From NCBI GenBank assembly GCA_038202885.1, contig JBBREP010000002.1, forward strand, positions 62,001-126,000: a stretch of DNA of 64,000 nucleotides, in the 5' to 3' direction. The notes below the pieces were generated by a model. The model was not told where the DNA came from. It saw only the letters and a list, made by a program, of their open reading frames with translations, and did not search any database. Source of the stretch: JBBREP01 sp038202885. GTDB lineage: Bacteria; Actinomycetota; Acidimicrobiia; IMCC26256; PALSA-610. The position numbers and the translations under genes are program-made. Each line of letters opens with the position of its first letter. The first letter of the stretch is position 1. This document shows, piece by piece, positions 1-8,147 of this stretch.

Positions 1-69
1 TTTGTCGATGTGCGCCACACGAGCCTTGGCCTCGGGGCGGCGCAACTCCTCACGGGAACGCGACGGTGA
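1..69 (+). CDS. C-terminal end of an upstream protein, partial
   Basis: An open frame enters from the left edge and stops with TGA at 67-69, four bases before the menF start. The 22 visible residues end in GLGAAQLLTGTRR. A short hydrophobic strand followed by a basic end is compatible with the last strand of a UbiE/MenG-type methyltransferase, which would suit a menaquinone cluster, but this is a guess from context. The tight spacing suggests the same transcript as menF. Confidence 0.4.
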   Translation, partial: FVDVRHTSLGLGAAQLLTGTRR

Positions 70-73
70 GCTG

Positions 74-1309
74 ATGACGACCGGGGTTTCGGCCCGCCTC
101 GTGGCCCGCACTCGGCGCGTCGACGCGCCCCACGATGTGCGCGACGCGCTCGCACAACTCGGCACCGACGGTTTCGCGTGGATCGATGGCGACCGAGCGA
201 TCATCACGAGCGGCACGGCGGTACGCGTGCCCGCCGCGCTCGCGTCCGAGGCGTTGCGAGCCATCGACACGCCCGACACCGACACAGACACCGATTCGGG
301 CGCGGCGTCGAGCCCAACTGGAACCGGACCGATCGCATGCGGTGCGCTCACGTTCGACAACACGCGCGACGCACCGCTCGCGATCCCGGCCCGCGTGTTG
401 CGTATTGACGGCGATCGCGCCACGCTCACCGAGATCGAGGGCGCGCGAGCGTCGGCACCACCACCTTGGTCGCATGTGCCTCGACGTTTCGTCGTCGAGG
501 CGTTGCAAGACCTCGCGGCCTGGGACAGCGCGGTCGCCGCGGCGCTGGCCCGCATCGACGACGGAGCACTGTCGAAGGTCGTACTCGCGCGCGAGGTGCT
601 CGTGGAGGCCGATACCGCGTTGTCGCCCGTCGACGTCCTCGCGCGGCTGCACACCACACAGGCCGGCTGTTTTGTCTTCGCCGCCAGCCGCGACACCCAG
701 CAATGGTTTGTCGGCGCCAGCCCAGAACTCCTGGTGCGCCGTTGCGGTGATCTCGTCGAGTCGCGCCCGATGGCGGGAACCGTCGCACGAGGGGCCACCG
801 AAGCGGCCGACGCGCTTGCCATCGAGACGCTCGACACGTCGCCCAAGCAACGCGCCGAACACCAGCTCGTGGTCGACGCGGTGATCGACGCCCTCACGCA
901 CCACTGCGACGCCGTCGTCGCGGACGCGCCCGAAGCCGTGCGGCTCACCGCGCTCACGCATCTCGCCACACGGATCCGCGGGGTTGTCCGTGACGGTTCG
1001 AGCGCACTCGACATCGCGCTCGCACTGCACCCGACACCCGCGGTTGGTGGCACCCCAGCGACGGCCGCACGCGACGCCATCACGGAACTGGAAGCCTTCG
1101 ACCGAGGTTGCTACGCCGCGCCCGTCGGTTGGGTCGACGCGCACGGCGACGGCGAGTTCGCCGTGGCGCTGCGGTGTGCCGAACTCGACGGGCCGCGCGC
1201 CCGCCTACTCGCGGGCGCGGGGATCGTCGCCGGTTCCGACCCCGATGACGAGTGGGCCGAGACCCAAACCAAATTGGAGCCGATGCTGCGAGCGCTCGTC
1301 CGGCCGTAG
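74..1309 (+). CDS. menF: Isochorismate synthase MenF
   Basis: 411-residue chorismate-binding enzyme that converts chorismate to isochorismate, the entry step of menaquinone synthesis in the cytoplasm. The C-terminal two thirds carry the family blocks: SKVVLAREV, the ASPELLVRR strand, SRPMAGTVARG, an AEHQLVVD helix, HPTPAVGGTP and the terminal GAGIVAGSDPDDEWAET segment. ATG 74 was chosen over an in-frame ATG at 5 because a GGTGAG ribosome site precedes it and the upstream stop lies just before it. A low-complexity Asp-Thr linker near residue 70 separates the N-terminal region. A salicylate or anthranilate synthase is less likely given menD, menH, menA, menB and menE beside it. Confidence 0.9.
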   Translation: MTTGVSARLVARTRRVDAPHDVRDALAQLGTDGFAWIDGDRAIITSGTAVRVPAALASEALRAIDTPDTDTDTDSGAASSPTGTGPIACGALTFDNTRDAPLAIPARVLRIDGDRATLTEIEGARASAPPPWSHVPRRFVVEALQDLAAWDSAVAAALARIDDGALSKVVLAREVLVEADTALSPVDVLARLHTTQAGCFVFAASRDTQQWFVGASPELLVRRCGDLVESRPMAGTVARGATEAADALAIETLDTSPKQRAEHQLVVDAVIDALTHHCDAVVADAPEAVRLTALTHLATRIRGVVRDGSSALDIALALHPTPAVGGTPATAARDAITELEAFDRGCYAAPVGWVDAHGDGEFAVALRCAELDGPRARLLAGAGIVAGSDPDDEWAETQTKLEPMLRALVRP

Positions 1310-1315
1310 ACGCAT

Positions 1316-1339
1316 GCCGCAGCCGCAGCCGCAGCCGCA
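1316..1339. repeat. GCCGCA hexamer, four tandem copies
   Basis: A perfect 6-bp microsatellite fills most of the 34-bp gap between the convergent stops of menF and the SDR gene. It lies outside both coding regions, so slippage here would be neutral. Confidence 0.85.
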
Positions 1340-1343
1340 GCGA

Positions 1344-2099
1344 TCACACGACGGTGGCACCGCCATCGACCGCGATGATCTGCCCGTTCACGTATGACGT
1401 GTCGTCGCTGAGCAACGTCACAATCGTGTCGCCCAGTTCGCTCGCAGTCCCAACCCGTCGCAACGGCACACCTTTCGATACGCGAGCCGCCGCATCGGCG
1501 TTCGTGAAGTTCGCCCCCATGCCCTCACCCGCGGTCGCCCCAGGACACACGCAGTTGACACGCACACCCCGCGGACCGTGTTGGAACGCTGCCAAACGCG
1601 TGAGCGCGATCACGCCGCCCTTGCTCGACGTGTACGACGCACCAAAGCCATGGCCACGCAGTCCGGCCGTCGATGCGACCGTCACGATTGAGCCGCCAGG
1701 ACCGAGATGCGGGAGCACGGCGCGCAGCACGAGGAACGTGCCCTTCAAGTTCACGTCGATCACTCGATCGAAGACCGCCGGATCGACCTGCGTGAGGTCG
1801 GTGAAATCACCGGGGTCGAAGATGCCGGCGCTCGTCACGGCACCGTGCACACCACCGAAGCGCTCGACCGCGGCCTCGACCGCACCGTCGATCACGGCCA
1901 CATCGGCGACATCGCCGGCGTGTACCAGCGTGCGCGATGCATCGCCGATCTCCGCCACGACCGCTGCGGCGCGCGTGGCGTCGAGGTCGATGAGCGCGAC
2001 ATTGGCACCCTCGCGCCCGAGTCGCAGTGCAGTGGCCCGGCCGATGCCGCTGCCCGCGCCGGTGACGACATACGTGCGATCCGCGAGACCGCGCTCCAT
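1344..2099 (-). CDS. SDR family NAD(P)-dependent oxidoreductase
   Basis: 251-residue classical short-chain dehydrogenase/reductase. The cofactor loop TGAGSGIG is near residue 14, the NAG-like segment reads TSAG, the catalytic Ser sits in VASTAG, and the Tyr-Lys pair is in YTSSK. The C-terminal IAVDGGATV strand is typical. The ATG at 2099 is preceded by GGGAGG at good spacing. It lies between menF and menD but is not a known menaquinone enzyme, so its substrate cannot be told. It may be an unrelated passenger. Confidence 0.85.
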   Translation of the reverse strand: MERGLADRTYVVTGAGSGIGRATALRLGREGANVALIDLDATRAAAVVAEIGDASRTLVHAGDVADVAVIDGAVEAAVERFGGVHGAVTSAGIFDPGDFTDLTQVDPAVFDRVIDVNLKGTFLVLRAVLPHLGPGGSIVTVASTAGLRGHGFGASYTSSKGGVIALTRLAAFQHGPRGVRVNCVCPGATAGEGMGANFTNADAAARVSKGVPLRRVGTASELGDTIVTLLSDDTSYVNGQIIAVDGGATVV

Positions 2100-2180
2100 C
2101 GCATTACCTCCCGTATCGCTGCGCTTGCGCCAGCGCAGCCTTGCACATCGATCGCGCTTTTTCCGCCATGGAGCGACTGG

Positions 2181-3911
2181 TCATACTGCGACGACCGCAG
2201 CTTCAGCGGCCGACCAGAGCGAGCGGTGAAACTCGATGTCGGCATCGCGATCGAGCACCGGCACGACGATCACATGCACGCCACCCGACGCGATCGACCT
2301 CGTCACGGCGTCGCGCACCGCTGACGGCGCGTGCACGCGGTTGGCATCCACGCCGTACGCGCAAGCGATCGCGACGAGATCAACGCCGTGCGGTGTGCCG
2401 AACAGGCGCTCGAACTCAGGCCGTGGACTGTGTTCGTGCTGCGCGAGGAACGAAAAGATGCCGCCACCATCGTTGTCGGCGACGACGATCGTGAGACCGA
2501 CACCACGCTCGACGATACCGAGCAGCGACCCGGCGTCGTGGAGAAACGCGAGGTCACCGAGCAGCACGACGGTCGGGGCGCGGCTTGCGAGCGCCACACC
2601 GACCGACGTTGCGATCAACCCGTCGATGCCATTCGCGCCTCGGTTCGCGTGCACAACGACCCCCTCGAGCGAACCCGCGCACCACTCCAGATCGCGCACC
2701 GGCATACTCGACGCCACCACGAGGTGCGTTCCGGGTGACGCCGCTGTTACTGCGGCTGCGTCGCGAGCCACTCGCGGACCCGTGGGTGAGATCGCAGCAT
2801 CAAGTTCCTTGTCGATGGCCGAGCGGGCCTGTTCGTCGAGCGAGTGCCAGCGGGTGGACCATGCTGTATCAGGCGGCGCGACGGCCGACCGCGCGTCGGC
2901 GAGGGCGGTGGCGAACCAGTCGCCGTCACAGTCGAACCATTCCGTTGCCGAGCGCGTCGGATCGATGCGGACGTGGTGCGTGTTGACGACGATGTGCTGC
3001 GGAACGTCGGCGAGCCACTGGGTGACCACTTTCGAGGTCAGCGCGGCACCGAATCGCAGCACCGTTTCGGGGCGCAGCGCTGTGGCCAACGCCGGCACGC
3101 GCACCAGCGCCTCGTACGCGTAGACCGCGTGCGGGCCGTGGCGCGAGTTCGAGATGGCGTCGGCGAGCACAGGCCAACCGGTCGCGCGCGAGAGCGCGTC
3201 GAGCGCGCCCGCCGACACATCCGCGCCCCAGCCGGCAACGATCACACCACGGGCAATCGCCCCGGCGCGCCGCGCGAGGTCGGTAACCGTTGCGGCGTCA
3301 AGTCGCTCCGGGTCGGGGCGCGCGCATGATCCGGGTGTTCCGATCGCCGCGCCGTCGGAACCGACGAGTGGTTCGCGCAGCGCGAGGTTGAGCTGCACCG
3401 GTCCGGGAGTGCGCCCGGTCGTCTCGCGGTACGCCTGCGCCGCAATCGACCGCCAGCGCTCCGCAACGACATCACGATCGACAGAATCGCCTTCGGGTGG
3501 ACCCGGATCGCCGTACCAACGCACCGCCGAGCCGTACAGGTGTTGTTGGTCGATGGTTTGTGCCGCCCCGATGCCGTGCAATTCCGGTGGGCGGTCGGCC
3601 GTGACAACAAGAAGCGGGACGCGGCTGTGGTTCGCTTCGACCACGGCTGCGTGGAAGTGGGTGGCCGCGGTTCCCGAGGTGCACAGGACGAGTGCGGGCC
3701 GCTGGGTGGCCCGACCGATGCCGAGCGCCATGAACGCCGCACCGCGCTCGTCGAGCACCACCTGCGTCGCCACCCTGTGGTCGCGTTCCAGCGCCAGCGC
3801 GAGCGGCGCCGATCGCGACCCGGGAGCGACTACCGCGTGCGTGAGACCCTGGTGCACCCATTCGTCGACGAGCGTGGCGCAATAGCTCGCGTTCCGCGCG
3901 GCGACGTTCAT
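2181..3911 (-). CDS. menD: 2-succinyl-5-enolpyruvyl-6-hydroxy-3-cyclohexene-1-carboxylate synthase MenD
   Basis: 576-residue thiamine-diphosphate enzyme that joins isochorismate and 2-oxoglutarate to give SEPHCHC. The N-terminal VVAPGSRSAPLALAL block, the CTSGTAATHFHAAVVEA segment and the AAQTIDQQHLYG stretch are MenD hallmarks and separate it from acetolactate synthase. The ThDP-binding region near the C-terminus reads LLGDLAFLHDAGSLL followed by IVVADNDGGGIFSFL. The start codon lies only 17 bp from the divergent menH start, so the two promoters must overlap or lie inside the opposite gene. Confidence 0.93.
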   Translation of the reverse strand: MNVAARNASYCATLVDEWVHQGLTHAVVAPGSRSAPLALALERDHRVATQVVLDERGAAFMALGIGRATQRPALVLCTSGTAATHFHAAVVEANHSRVPLLVVTADRPPELHGIGAAQTIDQQHLYGSAVRWYGDPGPPEGDSVDRDVVAERWRSIAAQAYRETTGRTPGPVQLNLALREPLVGSDGAAIGTPGSCARPDPERLDAATVTDLARRAGAIARGVIVAGWGADVSAGALDALSRATGWPVLADAISNSRHGPHAVYAYEALVRVPALATALRPETVLRFGAALTSKVVTQWLADVPQHIVVNTHHVRIDPTRSATEWFDCDGDWFATALADARSAVAPPDTAWSTRWHSLDEQARSAIDKELDAAISPTGPRVARDAAAVTAASPGTHLVVASSMPVRDLEWCAGSLEGVVVHANRGANGIDGLIATSVGVALASRAPTVVLLGDLAFLHDAGSLLGIVERGVGLTIVVADNDGGGIFSFLAQHEHSPRPEFERLFGTPHGVDLVAIACAYGVDANRVHAPSAVRDAVTRSIASGGVHVIVVPVLDRDADIEFHRSLWSAAEAAVVAV

Positions 3912-3928
3912 GCTGGCATCATCGCTGT

Positions 3929-4642
3929 GTGCGCCTACTGCTCGTTCCCGGATTCACGCAGACGCCGGCGAGTTGGGACGGTGTACGCACACATCTCGAC
4001 CCGACGACGGACGTGCACGCGCTCGCGCTGCCCGTGGCTGCATCGTTCGTGGCGACCGCCGCGGCGCTCGCCGAACGTGGCGGGCGCGGAGCGTGGTGCG
4101 GCTACTCGATGGGCGGCCGCCTCGCGCTTCGCCTCGCCTTGGACCGACCGGATTTGGTGACGGCCCTCGTGCTCGTGAGCGCGACGCCAGGCATCGACGA
4201 TGCCGTCGAGCGCGACGCGCGTGTCGCGGCCGACGACGAACTTGCTGCCAGCATCGAGCGCGACGGCACGACCCCATTCCTCGACCGCTGGCTCGCACAG
4301 CCGATGTTCGTGAACGTGGCGCACGACGCGCCGGGTGTCGCCGAGCGAACGACGTGGACCGCGGCGCAACTTGCCGCCACGTTGCGCACGCTCGGCACCG
4401 GCACCATGAATCCGATGTGGGCGCGGTTGCACGAGCTGACGATGCCGGTGTTGATCGTGACGGGTGACCTCGACGAGAAGTTCACTGCGATCGGCGATGC
4501 CATGGCGCGCCAGATCGCTGGTGCGCGACGCGGCCGTCTCGCCTGCGGGCACGCCGTCCCACTTGAACGCCCGAGCGAATTGGCGGCGCTGCTTCACGAT
4601 TTCACCAACGCACCGGCGAGCAATACCGACACGGCGAGTTGA
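3929..4642 (+). CDS. menH: Alpha/beta hydrolase, probable SHCHC synthase MenH
   Basis: 237-residue alpha/beta hydrolase. The fold starts at once with LLLVPGFTQTPASW (oxyanion loop), the nucleophile elbow is GYSMGG with Ser60, and a late Asp (VTGDLDEKF) and His (CGHAVPLERP) complete the triad. MenH removes pyruvate from SEPHCHC. The size, the PGFTQTPASW start and the position next to menD support this over a generic esterase. The start is GTG, 17 bp from the menD start. Its last 49 bp overlap the 3' end of the convergent menA gene. Confidence 0.85.
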   Translation: MRLLLVPGFTQTPASWDGVRTHLDPTTDVHALALPVAASFVATAAALAERGGRGAWCGYSMGGRLALRLALDRPDLVTALVLVSATPGIDDAVERDARVAADDELAASIERDGTTPFLDRWLAQPMFVNVAHDAPGVAERTTWTAAQLAATLRTLGTGTMNPMWARLHELTMPVLIVTGDLDEKFTAIGDAMARQIAGARRGRLACGHAVPLERPSELAALLHDFTNAPASNTDTAS

Positions 4643-5463
4643 AAACTCACCGTCGCCACGAGCGCTCGCACCAGCGACGGCGGATCGACGGCGACCCACA
4701 CGAGCTGCACCGGACGCACGGCGAGCGGCGCCGCCGCCAGCGCAACCAACGCCCATGGGGATTCGAACGCGATCGCGCTCACGGCCAGCAATGTGCCGAC
4801 CATCGCGGCGACATAGAGCACGCGCGCCGGCCGGTCGCCGATCCGCACCGCAAGTGTGCGCTTGCCTGCAACACGATCGGTGGGGATGTCGCGGATGTTG
4901 TTGCACAACAGGATGGCCACTGCAGGCAGGCCGACGACGAGGCAACCGATCCACGCCGTCGCATTCACGTGGCGGTGTTGCACGTAGGCACTTCCGGCGC
5001 AGGCCGCGAAGCCGAAACACGCGAGCACCATCACTTCGCCGAGACCGAGGTAGCCGTAGGGCTTCGGGCCACCGGTGTAGCCAACCGCAGCCACCATGCA
5101 CGCGGCGCCCAACACGAGCAGGCGTGCATCGACGACGAGCGACAACCACGCGCCAATCAGCGCGGCAACACCGAACGCGAGCATCGCCGCGGTGCGCACG
5201 GCCTTTGGCGACGCGATGCCGCTGGCCGTGAGTCGGATCGGACCGCGCCGGTTCGCGTCAGTGCCGCGCACACCGTCGGAGTAGTCGTTCGCGTAGTTGA
5301 CGCCCACCTGGATCGCGAGCGACACCGCCAACGCGCCGGCAAAGCGCCACCACCGCACGTTGTCACCAAACGTGACCGCAGCAGTGCCCACGATCACGGG
5401 CGCGATTGCAACACCAAGCGTGCGCGGACGTGCCCCCGCAACCCAATGCGCGGCCGACGTCAT
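4594..5463 (-). CDS. menA: 1,4-dihydroxy-2-naphthoate polyprenyltransferase MenA
   Basis: 289-residue integral membrane prenyltransferase of the UbiA superfamily that attaches the polyprenyl tail to DHNA. Two Asp-rich metal sites are visible: NYANDYSDGVRGTD near residue 60 and the DIPTDRVAGKRTLAV loop near residue 190. About eight to nine hydrophobic helices follow each other. The N-terminal WVAGARPRTL is typical of the family. ATG 5463 is preferred over an in-frame GTG at 5475 because GGAG lies just upstream of it. The 3' end overlaps menH by 49 bp on the opposite strand. Confidence 0.93.
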   Translation of the reverse strand: MTSAAHWVAGARPRTLGVAIAPVIVGTAAVTFGDNVRWWRFAGALAVSLAIQVGVNYANDYSDGVRGTDANRRGPIRLTASGIASPKAVRTAAMLAFGVAALIGAWLSLVVDARLLVLGAACMVAAVGYTGGPKPYGYLGLGEVMVLACFGFAACAGSAYVQHRHVNATAWIGCLVVGLPAVAILLCNNIRDIPTDRVAGKRTLAVRIGDRPARVLYVAAMVGTLLAVSAIAFESPWALVALAAAPLAVRPVQLVWVAVDPPSLVRALVATVSFQLAVSVLLAGALVKS

Positions 5464-5491
5464 GGGAGTCTCCACCCCCAGGGCCAGCTCG

Positions 5492-6346
5492 TCATGGACG
5501 CTTCGGGAAACGTTCGAACTCGGGGCGGCGCTTGTCGAGGTAGGCCTGCTTGCCCTCTTGGGCCTCTTCGGTCATGTAGTACAGGAGCGTCGCGTCGCCC
5601 GCGAGCTGCTGGATTCCGGCCAGACCGTCATCGGCCGCGTTCATCGAAGCCTTCAGCATGCGCATCGCGAGCGGCGAGTGCATGAGCATCTCGCGACACC
5701 ACGCCACGGTTTCGATCTCGAGGTCGGCCAGCGGCACGACGGTGTTGATCAGACCCATCGCGAGCGCCTGTTCCGCGTCGTACTGCCGGCAGAGGAACCA
5801 GATCTCGCGCGCCTTCTTCTGGCCAACGGAACGCGCCAACAAACCCGAACCGAAACCGCCGTCGAAGCTGCCGACCTTCGGACCCGTCTGACCGAACCGC
5901 GCGTTGTCACCCGCGATCGTGAGGTCGCACACGATGTGCAAGACGTGTCCTCCGCCGATCGCGTAACCCGCCACCATGGCCACGACCGGCTTGGGCAAAC
6001 GGCGGATCTGGATCTGCAGGTCGAGCACGTTCAGCCGGCCGATGCCGTGTTCGTCGCGGTAGCCGTCATCACCACGCACGCGCTGATCGCCGCCCGAACA
6101 GAACGCTTCGTGACCGTCGCCGGTGAGCACGATCACGCCGATCGTCGGATCGTCACGCGCGATCTCGAACGCGTCGCGTAACTCGTTGAGGGTCTGGGGC
6201 CGAAACGCATTGCGGACCTCAGGCCGACAGATCGTGATCTTGGCGATACCCTCCGCCGTCTCGTAGCGGATGTCGCCGAACGTGCGGTCGCCGGGCTTCC
6301 AGTCGGCGCCCGGCGTGATCACGGGCGCGAAAGACGCTGCGGACAT
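5492..6346 (-). CDS. menB: 1,4-dihydroxy-2-naphthoyl-CoA synthase MenB
   Basis: 284-residue crotonase-fold enzyme that closes the second ring from o-succinylbenzoyl-CoA. Visible motifs are ITICRPEVRNAFRPQT, the oxyanion segments FCSGGDQR and GYAIGGGHVLHIVCDLTIA, and the MenB-specific end KKAREIWFLCRQYDA followed by EEAQEGKQAYLDKRRPEF. The start at 6346 follows a strong GAGGGAG site; an upstream in-frame ATG at 6457 would add 37 residues with no family likeness. It is separated from menA by 28 bp and probably cotranscribed with it. It is divergent from menE, with a palindrome between. Confidence 0.95.
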   Translation of the reverse strand: MSAASFAPVITPGADWKPGDRTFGDIRYETAEGIAKITICRPEVRNAFRPQTLNELRDAFEIARDDPTIGVIVLTGDGHEAFCSGGDQRVRGDDGYRDEHGIGRLNVLDLQIQIRRLPKPVVAMVAGYAIGGGHVLHIVCDLTIAGDNARFGQTGPKVGSFDGGFGSGLLARSVGQKKAREIWFLCRQYDAEQALAMGLINTVVPLADLEIETVAWCREMLMHSPLAMRMLKASMNAADDGLAGIQQLAGDATLLYYMTEEAQEGKQAYLDKRRPEFERFPKRP

Positions 6347-6427
6347 TGGCGGACTCCCTCGATTGCCGGTTGGGCGCCCCGTTTCGGACGCCCGGTTTCG
6401 GGCGTGTCGACTCGAACCGGAGCAGCG

Positions 6428-6455
6428 GATCGTGGGAGTATTCACTCCCACGATC
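6428..6455. promoter_or_regulatory. 28-bp palindrome between divergent menB and menE, candidate operator
   Basis: GATCGTGGGAGT (6428-6439) and ACTCCCACGATC (6444-6455) are perfect 12-bp inverted arms around ATTC. The element sits 82 bp upstream of the menB start and 16 bp upstream of the menE start, in the only divergent spacer of the cluster long enough to hold regulation. No U-tract follows on either strand, so a terminator is unlikely. Which regulator binds is unknown. Confidence 0.6.
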
Positions 6456-6470
6456 ACACACTACGGAACG

Positions 6471-7643
6471 ATGCCAGCCACCGACGAAACCTCACTGATC
6501 GCCGCGGCCCTGCCGAACCGCGAACTCGCGCCGCTCATCGTCGCCGCATGGGACGCGGGCGACGCGGTCCTGCCGCTCAACCCCGCCCTGCCCGCGGCCG
6601 AGTTGGACCGCTTGGTGGCGTTGGCCCGACCCACGCATGTGGTCGATGCCGACGGCATGCGCTCGGCGCACCCACGCGGCGTGCCGGTCGGCTCCGACAC
6701 CGCCGCCGTCGTGTGTACGTCGGGCACGACCGGCGCGCCGAAGGCCGTCGAGCTGACGCGTAGCGGTCTCACCTCGATGGGCGCCGGCGTGTCGCACGCG
6801 GTCGGCGCAGGGTCGGCCGATCGATGGCTCGCGTGCCATCCCCTGTTCTTCGTGGCCGGCTTGGCCATCATCGGCCGTTCATGGGTGACCGGCGTGCCGG
6901 TCACCGTGCACGACGGCTTCGAACTCGAACGGGTCGGCGCCGCCCCCGCCGACGATGGCGTCACGATCGTGTCGCTCGTGCCGACGACGCTGCGCCGGCT
7001 GCTGCGCGCGGGAACGCTCGCGCAGTTCCGAGCCGTCGTCGTCGGTGGCGCACCGCTGCCGGGACCATTGCGGATCGAGGCGCAGGCCGTGGGGCTCGAG
7101 GTGTTCGACGCCTACGGTCTCACCGAGACGTGGGGCGGATGCGTCACCAACGGTGTTGCCAACGATGCCGTCGCCGTGCGGCTATCCGACGACGGCGAGG
7201 TACTGCTCCGCGGCGCGCCCGTGATGCGCCACTATCGCAACGACACCGCGCTCACCAACGAGGCGTTCACCAGCGATGGCTGGTTCCGCACCGGCGACGT
7301 CGGCGTGTTCTCGCCGGACGGCCGCCTCGCGATCGTCGATCGCATCAAGGACCTGATCATCACCGGCGGCGTGAACGTGTCGCCCACTGAGGTCGAAGGC
7401 GTCGTGGCTCAGCATCCTGATGTGGCCGACGCGTGCGTGATCGGCGTGCCCGACGACGAGTGGGGCGAGCGCGTCGTCGTCTGCGTCGTGGCCCACGACG
7501 CGGCGTCGCCACCGTCGCTCACCGACATTCGATCGTTCGTACGCGAGCGGCTCGGCGCGCCCAAGGCGCCCAAGGAACTCCGCATCGTCGACCAGATCCC
7601 CCGCTCGCCCGCCGGCAAAGCCCTCCGCCGCCTCCTCACATAG
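6471..7643 (+). CDS. menE: o-Succinylbenzoate-CoA ligase MenE (AMP-binding)
   Basis: 390-residue short acyl-adenylating enzyme. The P-loop is CTSGTTGAPKAVELT near residue 84, followed by FDAYGLTETWGG, WFRTGDVG and the C-terminal SPAGKALRRLL with the catalytic Lys. MenE enzymes are shorter than most acyl-CoA ligases, as here, and menB lies directly upstream in the divergent direction. ATG 6471 is the first plausible start after the palindrome. A general acyl-CoA ligase is the alternative, but the cluster makes MenE very likely. Confidence 0.88.
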   Translation: MPATDETSLIAAALPNRELAPLIVAAWDAGDAVLPLNPALPAAELDRLVALARPTHVVDADGMRSAHPRGVPVGSDTAAVVCTSGTTGAPKAVELTRSGLTSMGAGVSHAVGAGSADRWLACHPLFFVAGLAIIGRSWVTGVPVTVHDGFELERVGAAPADDGVTIVSLVPTTLRRLLRAGTLAQFRAVVVGGAPLPGPLRIEAQAVGLEVFDAYGLTETWGGCVTNGVANDAVAVRLSDDGEVLLRGAPVMRHYRNDTALTNEAFTSDGWFRTGDVGVFSPDGRLAIVDRIKDLIITGGVNVSPTEVEGVVAQHPDVADACVIGVPDDEWGERVVVCVVAHDAASPPSLTDIRSFVRERLGAPKAPKELRIVDQIPRSPAGKALRRLLT

Positions 7644-7655
7644 GGCCGGGGCGCA

Positions 7656-7710
7656 CCCACCGTGTGCCGATCTACCCGTCGCCCGTGCCGCTACCGCGGC
7701 ACACGGTGGG
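7656..7710. repeat. Palindromic element, copy 1 of 2
   Basis: CCCACCGTGTGCCG (7656-7669) and its perfect complement (7697-7710) enclose a 27-nt loop. It lies between the convergent ends of menE and the next minus-strand gene. The copy at 20977-21025 has the same core arms, the same loop length and a related loop sequence in inverted orientation, so this is a repeat family rather than a chance terminator. Confidence 0.8.
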
Positions 7711-7715
7711 GTGGC

Positions 7716-8090
7716 TTAGGTGGGGCTGGCGGCGAGGAGCGCTTCTTTCCAGGTGCGGAAGCGGGCGTGGGTGACGCCGTCGGGGCCGACGCCTTCACCG
7801 CGGCCTGCGGGGGTCAGCGTGAACGTGTAGCGCTCGTCGAGGTCGTCCGCGCCAATCGCGCCATAGCGCGCGTCCGCGCCCCGAGCCGGCCCGGCGCGCC
7901 ACAACAAGTAACGCCCGATCCGACGCTTGTACGCGACGAGTTCCACCCCGATGTCCGCGCCGAGATCGTGCAGCCACTGTGGTGCCTCGCACCAGCGCGT
8001 CGACGGGATCAGGAAGTCGCGCTGCGGCGTGGGCGGCAGGTCTTCGGTATGCCAGTCGCGGTCGGTAGGGGGACGGTCTTCGGCGGCCAC
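7716..8090 (-). CDS. Hypothetical protein
   Basis: 124-residue protein of unknown function that I do not recognise. It is rich in charged and aromatic residues with no signal peptide or membrane helix. Mid-protein reads FLIPSTRWCEAPQWLHDLG and VELVAYKRRIGRYLLWRAGP, and the end reads HARFRTWKEALLA, which looks like a genuine soluble fold. The GTG at 8090 is the most likely start because the frame upstream becomes implausible; a TATGGC box lies 11 nt before it. It is divergent from the D-threonine-aldolase-like gene. Confidence 0.55.
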   Translation of the reverse strand: MAAEDRPPTDRDWHTEDLPPTPQRDFLIPSTRWCEAPQWLHDLGADIGVELVAYKRRIGRYLLWRAGPARGADARYGAIGADDLDERYTFTLTPAGRGEGVGPDGVTHARFRTWKEALLAASPT

Positions 8091-8147
8091 ACGGCAAGCG
8101 TGCCATAGTCGCGGCGACGAAAGCCGCCGGGGCACGGGGTGAAGGTG

